Origin: Armatimonadetes bacterium Uphvl-Ar1
GTDB taxonomy: Bacteria; Armatimonadota; Fimbriimonadia; Fimbriimonadales; Fimbriimonadaceae
Length of the DNA stretch: 64,000 nt
Assembly: GCA_002162075.1 (NCBI GenBank)
Contig: CP021423.1
Location: 1,488,001 to 1,552,000, forward strand
Direction: 5' to 3'
Shown here: piece after piece, positions 18,835 through 26,391 of the stretch
Layout of the letters: each line of letters starts with the position of its first letter
Position numbering within the stretch: position 1 is the stretch's first letter
The notes under the pieces: generated by a model
Told to the model about the DNA's origin: nothing
The model's input: only the letters and a program-made list of their open reading frames with translations
Database searches by the model: none
Made by a program: the position numbers and the translations under genes

Positions 18835-19371
18835 TTACTTCCCCGATTCGGTTGAGTTGTCCTGCTCCTCCGCTCCTCCCAAAATCTGAACCTCCGCTCT
18901 CGTTCCCTTTTCCGCTTCATCAATCACCGTCACGACGGCGCTTCGACCGTCCGAGAGCTTTCCTGCCACAATCTTGCCTGTTTCCCCACTCTTCGCCCCT
19001 TTTGTGTCCAACTCTTTCTCATAAAACTCTCCCACACTCTTAGCCGGATCACTCGTCAACAATGTGTAAAAAACTGTTACAGATCGCCCGTCTGATTTGC
19101 GATAAGCATCCCCATCCTTCGCAACCGCACCCGGGTAAATCTTGAGACCATATTGCCCCAAGTCATCCACTTTCAATAGCTCTGTCGTCGTCCCATCGGT
19201 TCCCTTAATGACGTTCTCGCCTTTTGCTTCCGACGAATACTGATCGCGGCGCAACCCCGCTCGTTCAGCGGCCTCTTCTGCCGAAACCGCTTCTTTCTTC
19301 CCCGCCCCGCAACCCACCACAAACATCCCCGCCACCACCAAAATCAGCCAATCAATCCGCACTTTCATCAA
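18835..19371 (-). CDS. Lipoprotein of unknown function
   Basis: 178 residues. The signal sequence ends in the lipobox VVGC (Cys21), so the mature protein is lipid-anchored outside the cytoplasm. The mature part is hydrophilic, with a middle segment LKIYPGAVAKDGDAYRKSDG followed by FYTLLTSDPAKSVGEFYEKEL. This segment resembles lipoproteins whose GxxIYPGA-type motif precedes a compact alpha/beta domain, often annotated only as hypothetical. Its start overlaps the SIS-domain gene by 20 bases, so the two are coupled. The tail is acidic. Confidence 0.75.
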   Translation of the reverse strand: MMKVRIDWLILVVAGMFVVGCGAGKKEAVSAEEAAERAGLRRDQYSSEAKGENVIKGTDGTTTELLKVDDLGQYGLKIYPGAVAKDGDAYRKSDGRSVTVFYTLLTSDPAKSVGEFYEKELDTKGAKSGETGKIVAGKLSDGRSAVVTVIDEAEKGTRAEVQILGGAEEQDNSTESGK

Positions 19372-19948
19372 ACATCAGACGTTCCGTAAGCCCAATCAGG
19401 ATGTGCACAATTTGAATATGCATCTCTTGAACCCGATCCGCAAACCCCGCTCCCTCACAAACCATCGTGACATCCGCCAAACCCCCAACCTCCGAACCCT
19501 CACGTCCCGTCAAGGCAACAATCTTCATCCCAATTTCCCGTGCCGCTTCGCAAGCCCGAACGACATTCCGGCTTGATCCACTGGTAGAAAAAACAACCAA
19601 AACATCCCCTCGTCGCCCCTGCGCCTCCACAGCCCGCGCAAAAACTTCCTCAAATCCGTAGTCATTCCCTACACAAGTCAGATGTCCAGGATCAGAAAAC
19701 GCCATCGCTCCCAGAGCCGGACGATCACCTCGGTACCGACCGCTTAACTCCTCCGCAAAGTGCATCGCATCGCACATCGACCCCCCATTCCCGCACGAAT
19801 AAGCATGACCGCCAGTTCGAAAACAATCCGCCAAAACGACCGCAGCTTCCCCGATTCTTTCCCGAACAACCGAATCAGCCCAAAACCGCTCAAAACATTT
19901 CCGGGCTTCCTCAAACTCGTTCTGAATAACTTGATCTACCCTTTCCAT
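19352..19948 (-). CDS. gmhA: Phosphoheptose isomerase-like SIS-domain protein
   Basis: 198 residues. GmhA converts sedoheptulose 7-phosphate to D-glycero-manno-heptose 7-phosphate, the first step to the heptose of lipopolysaccharide core. Visible marks are SCGNGGSMCDAMHFAEELSG (residues 51-70), which binds the sugar phosphate and carries the family His/Glu, then VGNDYGFEEVFARAVEA, VFSTSGSSRNV and a C-terminal EMHIQIVHILIGLTER that supplies the second catalytic His. DiaA, a DnaA-binding relative, shares the fold but usually lacks these catalytic residues. No other heptose gene is in the window. Confidence 0.88.
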   Translation of the reverse strand: MERVDQVIQNEFEEARKCFERFWADSVVRERIGEAAVVLADCFRTGGHAYSCGNGGSMCDAMHFAEELSGRYRGDRPALGAMAFSDPGHLTCVGNDYGFEEVFARAVEAQGRRGDVLVVFSTSGSSRNVVRACEAAREIGMKIVALTGREGSEVGGLADVTMVCEGAGFADRVQEMHIQIVHILIGLTERLMFDESAD

Positions 19949-20388
19949 GAATCAAGCTCATTCCCTAATGCCGCTCGGATTTTCTCCATGAATTCGTGAT
20001 CAATCGCCAAGTCAAATCGTCGTGCCGCCTCCCAATCTTCAAGCCAGATCGGTTTCGTTCGCACTTCCAGCGGCTCATCATCAAATCGCGGCACCACATG
20101 AGCGTGCAGAGCTGGCTCCAAATTTCCTAGGATTTCGTAATTGATCCTTGCCGCGCCCGTAACTTCCAAAACCGCGTCCCCCAGCTTCGCCATATCCTCC
20201 AAAAAGTGCAATCGATCGCGCCCCATCAAGTCGTTCAAAGTGGCTACGATCGGGTCCGGATACAACAAACAGTATCCCGTTCGCACCTGAGGATCACCCA
20301 GAACAACCCAACCAGAGTCCATTTTTCCAATGCAGCGTTCCAGGGTTCCCGCCCGGCACTCCTCCACAAACCGGTGAATCGCTGTCAC
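19936..20388 (-). CDS. HIT-family protein with altered first histidine
   Basis: 150 residues. HIT proteins hydrolyse or transfer nucleoside phosphates. The triad motif here reads ALHAHVVPR: the catalytic middle His (residue 95) and third His (97) are kept, but the first His is Ala93. Upstream, GYCLLYPDP and a long helix (LEDMAKLGDAVLEVTGAARINYEILGN) fit the fold. The C-terminal 40 residues carry IWLEDWEAAR and are not standard. It overlaps both neighbours (4 bases with the HEAT gene, 13 with gmhA), so it belongs to the operon. Activity is probably retained but its substrate is unknown. Confidence 0.8.
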   Translation of the reverse strand: MTAIHRFVEECRAGTLERCIGKMDSGWVVLGDPQVRTGYCLLYPDPIVATLNDLMGRDRLHFLEDMAKLGDAVLEVTGAARINYEILGNLEPALHAHVVPRFDDEPLEVRTKPIWLEDWEAARRFDLAIDHEFMEKIRAALGNELDSWKG

Positions 20389-21320
20389 GGTCGCACCGTC
20401 CGCGCCACTCGGGCAACTGAAGGAATTGGATCACGAAGTAATCCCAAGAACGCTTCTCGATAGGCCGGCGGGCACTTGCCATTCAATTCAATGAGTGCCG
20501 TTATTCTCACCCCAGCCCTCGGATCACTCAGCGCTTGACCCACCAAATCAAGCGAATTAAACATGTCCAAACGCGCCAAAATTACAACTCCCATCCGTGC
20601 TTTTTTTTCATCAACATCTTCATACAGAACCTTACCCAGGCTCTCTGCCTGTTGCGGGTTTGATAAGACTAATCGCACCGCTGCATCCCGAACAAATGGA
20701 TCATTGGAATTGATGTAATTCGCTGCCGTCCCTACCGAAGCCGGATCACCAATCTCGGCGAGAGTCGCCATAATCGTTCGCTTAGTGATATCGTCCGCTT
20801 CAAAAAGCAGCGGCAATATCACCTCGACGCACCCCCTTGCCTTCAGTGTCCCCGCCGTTCTGACCGCCAAATCTCGCATCGCTGGCTTTTCTTGAATAAC
20901 CCTCGGCAAAATCGCTCCCACATCCACAATTCGGCCTTCTCCGCCAATCCGCACGACCGCTTCCAGCTCCGCATCTGTTCCCCCCAAAGCTTTGCGCCCA
21001 AGCCCAGAAATCGCCTGCTCACCAATCCCATTCGCCACTTGAGCCCAAGCCCTCACTTCCAAGCGGTTCACCGTCGCAAGCCGATTCTCCAACATCCACT
21101 CAAAAGCGGGCATTCCAATCGCGATCAACTCATCAATTGCCCCATCTACAGCCGCTTGTGAACTCCCAACTCGCCATCCGCACGCCACATCATATATCCG
21201 CTTCATGTCCCCCGCTCCAGGGAACGCCTTGGAGCCCGGAGTAATTCGAGGGCGCTCCGCCGTGGCAGGCGCTCCGATTCCAGCCGCATCATTCCGAATC
21301 GAAAGCCCTGGTTCAATCAC
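20385..21320 (-). CDS. HEAT-repeat protein
   Basis: 311 residues. The first 50 residues are low in structure. From about residue 55 on there are helical repeats with DP-x-V-R-x-A-A-x-R/L cores, for example SNDPFVRDAAVRLVLSN and SDPRAGVRITALIELNGK, typical of HEAT/armadillo-like scaffold proteins. No signal peptide or lipobox is seen; a cytosolic scaffold role is likely. It overlaps the repeat-protein gene before it by 4 bases and the HIT gene after it by 4 bases. The partner it binds is not suggested by sequence. Confidence 0.75.
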   Translation of the reverse strand: MIEPGLSIRNDAAGIGAPATAERPRITPGSKAFPGAGDMKRIYDVACGWRVGSSQAAVDGAIDELIAIGMPAFEWMLENRLATVNRLEVRAWAQVANGIGEQAISGLGRKALGGTDAELEAVVRIGGEGRIVDVGAILPRVIQEKPAMRDLAVRTAGTLKARGCVEVILPLLFEADDITKRTIMATLAEIGDPASVGTAANYINSNDPFVRDAAVRLVLSNPQQAESLGKVLYEDVDEKKARMGVVILARLDMFNSLDLVGQALSDPRAGVRITALIELNGKCPPAYREAFLGLLRDPIPSVARVARTVRP

Positions 21321-23068
21321 CGCCGCATCATCGCGGAGGTCTGCTGGATAAAAATCCCCCCCTCCAGATCAGCAAAAACTCCCAAAGACATCATGGCCCG
21401 CGCAACCCGACCGAAGCCAGGTGTTGTCGCATACCGGTCAGCTCCCGCACTCTCAATAAAAATCCCAATCCCATTACTCACTCCCGTTCCCGGTCGAGCA
21501 TCCTGACTCGCATAAACATCGTTCCCCGCTCGGTCAAGAAACAACGCTAGGCCGTAGTCATGGCCAATTCCCTGCGCCGCTCCCCACTGAGTGACATAGG
21601 CGTCAGCCCCCGCAAGATCAAACAAAAAAGCAGACGTTAAGTGCATCGCGCTTCCCTGAGCGTAGTGATGCGCCCGGTACAAGTCATTCCCACTCAAGTC
21701 ATACAAACTGCCAATTCCAAACCAGTAGCTCGCCGCCTGTGCATAAGTTTCCGCCAAATAACTATCGCGCCCCGCACCGTCCGTCAGCATCCCAACTCCC
21801 CCCGGAACCCCACCTGCATCGTCGCGGAACCCAAACCCAAACCCTTGCGCCTGTGAATAGTGAACATCATCAAAAAGCGGCGAATTAACAACTAAACCTC
21901 CCGCCTGATAAACGTCATCCCCCCCGCGATCAACGAGCCATCCCAGCCCCTTTGTTCGACCTGCTCCTTGCCCCAGTAGCCCAATCTTATACAAATCGTC
22001 TCCACCCGAATCAAGCAACATCCCTAAGCCAAACATACCGAAACCTTGCCCTGCGGCAATCAATTCATATCGGTCTTCCCCGCCAGACTTACTCAAAATG
22101 CCAACTCCCGCAATCCCGCATCCAAAGTTCAAGGACTGTCCCGAGAACCTATCATTTCCTCCCGCATCAATTGCTACACCAACCCCCAAAATCCCCGTTC
22201 CAACACTCAAATCAGGAACTCGATAATCGTCATCTCCTGCGAGATCAATCAACACAGAAGAATAGCCAACCCCCGCCCCGTGCCGCCCCCGATAAAGATC
22301 ATTCCCCCCCAAGTCAATCGTAATCCGGGCGTCTGTTTCATCATGCAAATCTGCCCCGATTCCGGCAACCACAACGGGAAGTCCGTTCACTACATACCGA
22401 CGCTTTCCCACAAAGTCCAACTTCAACCCACGCAAGCTCACCACGGCCGTCCTAGCCGCTAACTCAACCAATACCCCTGCCGCCGCAATCTTATCCAAAT
22501 CAACTGATTCCATGAGTTGAGCCGCCCGTGCAACACTTACCGTCTCACCTCGTACAAATCCCAGTTTCACCCGGCTTTGTCCAATCGCCAAAGTGGGCAA
22601 CGATTCAACCAAAACCCGCTGATCCGCCGCCGAAAGTTTTGCAAACGCTTCCCGAATCATCAAGTCCGCCCGCGCCATATCCTGCGCCAATGGCAACAGT
22701 GCCCCCACAACAGGTTCCGGCGCGTCAGTTGTTCCCGCTGGCGGCACCGACCCATTGAACGCTGCTGACCGTATACCTGCCGCTCCAAAAAGAGCCCCAA
22801 ACCCAACCCGCGCATCCCCACCAATCGCAACCCGGTGCGATTCCATCAAAACCCCAGCCTGTTTCACCGGATCACCCATTCCATCTCGAACCCAATCACT
22901 CACCCCCATCGCTCGGAAAGGGCTCCGCTCTGTCTTCAAATCATCAAGCGTAAAGTTCGCCAAATAGAGCGAATCGCTCAGCCCCTGAACCTCGCGCTCC
23001 GTCAGCTGGCCCCAACTCACTCCCACCAAACCAAGTAGCCCCCAAACCAGAGCACGCCGCCTCATCAT
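21317..23068 (-). CDS. Secreted protein with glycine/aspartate solenoid repeats
   Basis: About 583 residues from ATG 23068 (an in-frame TTG at 23086 is less likely). Signal peptide MMRRRALVWGLLGLVGVSWG, then a helical domain to about residue 250. After that come about ten repeats of 28-35 residues with the pattern G-G/A-x-D-x-Y, then six to ten residues, Q-G-x-G and a hydrophobic strand, for example SGGEDRYELIAAGQGFGMFG and SGGDDLYKIGLLGQGAGRT. The pattern recalls calcium-binding RTX beta-rolls and pentapeptide-like solenoids but fits neither exactly. A beta-solenoid at the cell surface is the best guess. Confidence 0.7.
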   Translation of the reverse strand: MMRRRALVWGLLGLVGVSWGQLTEREVQGLSDSLYLANFTLDDLKTERSPFRAMGVSDWVRDGMGDPVKQAGVLMESHRVAIGGDARVGFGALFGAAGIRSAAFNGSVPPAGTTDAPEPVVGALLPLAQDMARADLMIREAFAKLSAADQRVLVESLPTLAIGQSRVKLGFVRGETVSVARAAQLMESVDLDKIAAAGVLVELAARTAVVSLRGLKLDFVGKRRYVVNGLPVVVAGIGADLHDETDARITIDLGGNDLYRGRHGAGVGYSSVLIDLAGDDDYRVPDLSVGTGILGVGVAIDAGGNDRFSGQSLNFGCGIAGVGILSKSGGEDRYELIAAGQGFGMFGLGMLLDSGGDDLYKIGLLGQGAGRTKGLGWLVDRGGDDVYQAGGLVVNSPLFDDVHYSQAQGFGFGFRDDAGGVPGGVGMLTDGAGRDSYLAETYAQAASYWFGIGSLYDLSGNDLYRAHHYAQGSAMHLTSAFLFDLAGADAYVTQWGAAQGIGHDYGLALFLDRAGNDVYASQDARPGTGVSNGIGIFIESAGADRYATTPGFGRVARAMMSLGVFADLEGGIFIQQTSAMMRR

Positions 23069-23086
23069 CCCCCGAGTATCCCACAA

Positions 23087-24162
23087 CTACCCTCCCAGCA
23101 ATTTTGCCATCACTTCGCTCAATCGGTATTTTCGTAATCGAGAGTCCCCAATTACTCGTCCATCAAATGGAACGCCATTGGGTGCACCTCCAAAAATCAA
23201 CCCGAGACCCTCAAAACCCGGACACAAAATCGCCCCGTCGACCTCTTCTCCTGATCGGATCGCCAAAGCCATTGGCTCCCAAACCAGTCGATCCCATTCC
23301 TCTACCGAAAACCGCCCTTCGTCTCCCCTTTTCGCACACAAATGCTCCCCAATTCGCTCGTCAAACAACACAGAAACCCCTTCTTCTTGCCAAAATCCCC
23401 CACGTACTTTCTCCGAAACATGAATGCCTTGATAAAATACAGATCGTTCCCAGTGCCGATACCCAACCAAGTTCGCCATCCCCTCTAATGCAATATCCCC
23501 CGACCAAAAGTGGGCAACATTCCCTCTCCGCAGTGCCAAATTCGGCAAGTCTGGCTCAAAACCAAAGCTGTGAGGCCAAAGCAAATTCAGCTTCGGCAAA
23601 CCATCATCCGCCCTCCGACGATTAATTTCCAGACCATCAAACAGGTTCAACGAATCCTCAATCAACATCCGAAGCGCAAGTTCTCCATCGCCTTCCGGCA
23701 ACCTCGAATTCCATGCATCCCCTACGATTTTTTCAGGTTCAAAACAACCCAAATCAAGCGAACCATCCTCCCAAACCAACCCATGAATCAAGCCTTCCCC
23801 CACTTGGGAGTCAATGAGCGAGTTGAAATCCTGGAAAACTCATTCTTCAGTGCTTCCGCCTCAATCTTCGTGACCCGATCTGCAAACCCAACAATCCCAT
23901 CCTCATCAACGGAAAGTAAGTCCAATTGGAACTGTACACTGCGCTTGGGCGGCTCCCAACCAAAGGCCGCCACCACGAGCGGCCCCCTTGGAACCTGGAT
24001 ATCCTTCGAGAGCCCAACAACCTCGGACATCGAATCTAATTCCGCTAGGGCTATCACTTCCCCATGATCAGCCAAATAACATAAGCCCGGGGGCGGCTCC
24101 TCCCAAATCGAATCCAATCCCACCCCAATAGCCCCCGGCAAAACCCAAACCTTACTCTTCAA
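23087..24162 (-). pseudogene. Degenerate phosphoglycerate mutase-like (apgM family) protein, frameshifted
   Basis: Two frames (24162-23788 and 23803-23087) join at the C run 23797-23801 if one base is restored, giving LTPKWGEGLIHGLVWEDG. The joined product (about 358 residues) follows the archaeal-type 2,3-bisphosphoglycerate-independent mutase: FQLDLLSVDEDGIVGFADR, then LPEGDGELALRMLIEDSLNL, then NLLWPHSFGFEPDLPNLALR. The metal-binding N-terminus of that family (GDGMAD) is replaced by a plain hydrophobic stretch, so catalysis is doubtful. It may be a regulatory or binding derivative. Start is a TTG inside the VanZ-like gene. Confidence 0.5.
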
Positions 24163-24922
24163 AGTTGTACTTCTCCTTTCTCAAATTCCAGATAACAAAT
24201 ACGGTCAAAAAGGTAACCATTCCCCCAAAATCAAGAAGAACATCCCAAACTTGACCCGTCCGGACGGCGCTCAACTGCTGTTGACTCTCATCAAAAATTG
24301 CAATCGGCAAAGGCCATGCAATCCCAAACAACGCCGAACGCCAGACATCCTTGCGGACTCGATACGCCATCACCGCCGTACACAGTGCTGCTAGTCCATA
24401 TCCCAAAAAGTGCAGAGACTTCCGAATCAGCGCAACTGCTTTGTGAGCAATCTCCCATTCTTCCGGCTCCAAGTTCCAAACTCGCATAAAAAAGTTGTGC
24501 ATCCAGTCAGGCCCTCCATTCGGTCCACAGATAAATGCAATTAGTAGCCCAAATCCGGTCGCCCCAATAAACGCAAGCAGCCACTTAAAATCCTGCCGCC
24601 CCTTCAAATTCCAAATCAAAACCCCCGCCAATGCAACCAAACCCCCAACCGTTGCAACCCAAGTCCGGCCAATCACAAGTTCAACTCCGGGATTACCAAC
24701 TGCCCACATCAACAAGAAAACCGACCCATAGGCAAAGACAAAGAGAAAGTGATTTCGAAATGGCAAGGTGTCTCGAAAGCCTGCAACAACTAACCCTATG
24801 ACCAAAAGAAGCAACAGCGGCCCCTGTACTGCGAGCCCCATCGCCCCCCATTTAACCGCCTGCAGAATCGCCAACGACGCAAAGACACCCGCCGCCCACC
24901 ATCGCAAGTTTTCCGTCTTCAC
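24152..24922 (-). CDS. VanZ-like membrane protein
   Basis: 256 residues with about seven hydrophobic segments. The C-terminal part is VanZ-like: a RKSLHFLGYGLAALC helix with the family's H-F-x-x-Y pattern, then DESQQQLSAVRTGQVWDVLLDFGG, with the acidic residues that follow the third helix in VanZ/YesK-like proteins. The N-terminal half is not recognised. VanZ itself gives low-level teicoplanin resistance, but most relatives have no known role. It is the first gene of the minus-strand operon; the intergenic gap to surE (divergent) is about 40 bases, so promoters for both must lie there. Confidence 0.75.
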   Translation of the reverse strand: MKTENLRWWAAGVFASLAILQAVKWGAMGLAVQGPLLLLLVIGLVVAGFRDTLPFRNHFLFVFAYGSVFLLMWAVGNPGVELVIGRTWVATVGGLVALAGVLIWNLKGRQDFKWLLAFIGATGFGLLIAFICGPNGGPDWMHNFFMRVWNLEPEEWEIAHKAVALIRKSLHFLGYGLAALCTAVMAYRVRKDVWRSALFGIAWPLPIAIFDESQQQLSAVRTGQVWDVLLDFGGMVTFLTVFVIWNLRKEKYNFEE

Positions 24923-24964
24923 TATCCCATTCTAATCGGCAATTTCATGGCCATAATCCATCCC

Positions 24965-25729
24965 ATGAGAATCTTGATCACCAATGACGACGGAATCCAC
25001 GCCGAAGGTCTCAAGGTTCTCACCCGAGCCGCCAAAACAATTCCGAACGCCGAAATCCTCGTAGTCGCTCCAGACTCTGAGCGGTCCGCTTGTGGCCATG
25101 GGATGACTCTCCACAACCCTCTCCGCGCCCGAGAAACAACCCTCGAAGACTGCCCAGCCTATATGGTGGATGGCCTTCCCGTCGATTGCGTCAATGTCGG
25201 CCTCACCATCGCCTTCCCGGATGGCTGCGATCTCGTCCTGTCTGGAGTCAACAACGGTCCTAATCTGGGATTCGACATCACGTATTCCGGAACTGCTGCC
25301 GGAGCAATGGAAGGCTGTATCAACGGCATCCCCAGCATCGCCGTCAGCATGGCAAGTTTTGTCCAAGGTGCGCCCCTCCATTATGAAACCGGCGAAGCAT
25401 GGCTGACCGAAAACATTCAAAAACTGATCGCACTTCCCCGAACAGAACGCACTTTTCTCAACATCAACATCCCCGCTATCGCGCCTGAAGAAATCCAAGG
25501 CACCCGATTCACATCAATGGGTAAACGAGTCTACGAAGACCGAGTCGAACGCCGAGAAGACCCCTGGGGCCGCCCCTACTATTGGCAAGGCGGAGTCGTT
25601 GTCATGCGCCCCGACGACCCCGAATCAGACGTCCACGCCATCGCCAATCACTTCGTCTCCATCACCCCAATCTCCCTTGACTGGACCAACGCCAAAGTCT
25701 TATCCCAATTGAGATCAAACAAGTTCTAA
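24965..25729 (+). CDS. surE: 5'/3'-nucleotidase SurE
   Basis: 254 residues from ATG 24965 (an ATG at 24947 would add six residues). SurE is a cytosolic metal-dependent phosphatase that acts on nucleoside 5'- and 3'-monophosphates and is linked to stationary-phase survival. Its hallmarks are MRILITNDDG at the N-terminus (Asp8 and Asp9 bind the metal), VVAPDSERSACGHGMTLHNP, the LVLSGVNNGPNLGFDITYSG block with the metal-binding Asn, and GTAAGAMEG. The C-terminal substrate region (RVERREDPWGRPYYWQGG) is intact. It overlaps the stop of the convergent DinB-like gene by 4 bases. Confidence 0.95.
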   Translation: MRILITNDDGIHAEGLKVLTRAAKTIPNAEILVVAPDSERSACGHGMTLHNPLRARETTLEDCPAYMVDGLPVDCVNVGLTIAFPDGCDLVLSGVNNGPNLGFDITYSGTAAGAMEGCINGIPSIAVSMASFVQGAPLHYETGEAWLTENIQKLIALPRTERTFLNINIPAIAPEEIQGTRFTSMGKRVYEDRVERREDPWGRPYYWQGGVVVMRPDDPESDVHAIANHFVSITPISLDWTNAKVLSQLRSNKF

Positions 25730-26268
25730 ACCCCGACGACCTTTGGTAACCGCTCCTCGATCTGCCGAATATGCCGCTCGTTGTGCTCAACAATAATCGT
25801 AAACCCATCGCACATATTCATCGAAATCACCGACAAAAACGGATTCTTGAACTTCGTTTTCACCAAATCCTTCCCCCGAGCCACCTCCAGCAACCTCTGA
25901 ACCCGATCCGCCTGTCGAAACCACTCCGCAACATCCTCACCCGTCTGATTCGCCTCGGGAGACATTGCTTTCGGTGCGGGCGCATTCCCATCTGGCCCTG
26001 CCGCTTTTGCGATCAGACGACCCAGAAATGTCAACTTCAACAAACCCTTCCCGTCGCCAGATGCCCCTCTAATCGCGCGATCCATGACCGTCAAATACGG
26101 CCCTGTCGCCAGATTCAAGTGCTCAATGACTTGTCCAACTCCCCACACCCCGGGTTCTGGCTGAGCCCTCAATTGCTCCTCTGTCAATCCATCCGTAGCC
26201 TTCTGCATTCGCTCAATCTGGTCAGCCAATCGCTTCTCAAAATTCACCAAAGCGTCATCGCAAGTCAT
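25726..26268 (-). CDS. DinB-like four-helix protein
   Basis: 180 residues, all helical. The N-terminus FEKRLADQIERMQKATDGLTEEQLRAQPEPGVW is cut short here as typical DinB, with GQVIEHLNLATGPYL supplying the first metal His and VEHNERHIRQIEERLP supplying the C-terminal His pair of the metal site. DinB-family proteins include mycothiol- and bacillithiol-S-transferases and many uncharacterised members. No signal peptide is seen. It reads divergently from smc, 124 bases away. Confidence 0.8.
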   Translation of the reverse strand: MTCDDALVNFEKRLADQIERMQKATDGLTEEQLRAQPEPGVWGVGQVIEHLNLATGPYLTVMDRAIRGASGDGKGLLKLTFLGRLIAKAAGPDGNAPAPKAMSPEANQTGEDVAEWFRQADRVQRLLEVARGKDLVKTKFKNPFLSVISMNMCDGFTIIVEHNERHIRQIEERLPKVVGV

Positions 26269-26391
26269 GAATCAAGTCTAACCCAATCAAACTTGCCGTA
26301 CTAATCCGAAAAACCTGTGGAAAACAAACGCAATCTCCCCCACCGTCCGTTCCCATACTCTCGTCCCTAGCATCAGACTCAATCTCCCTCA

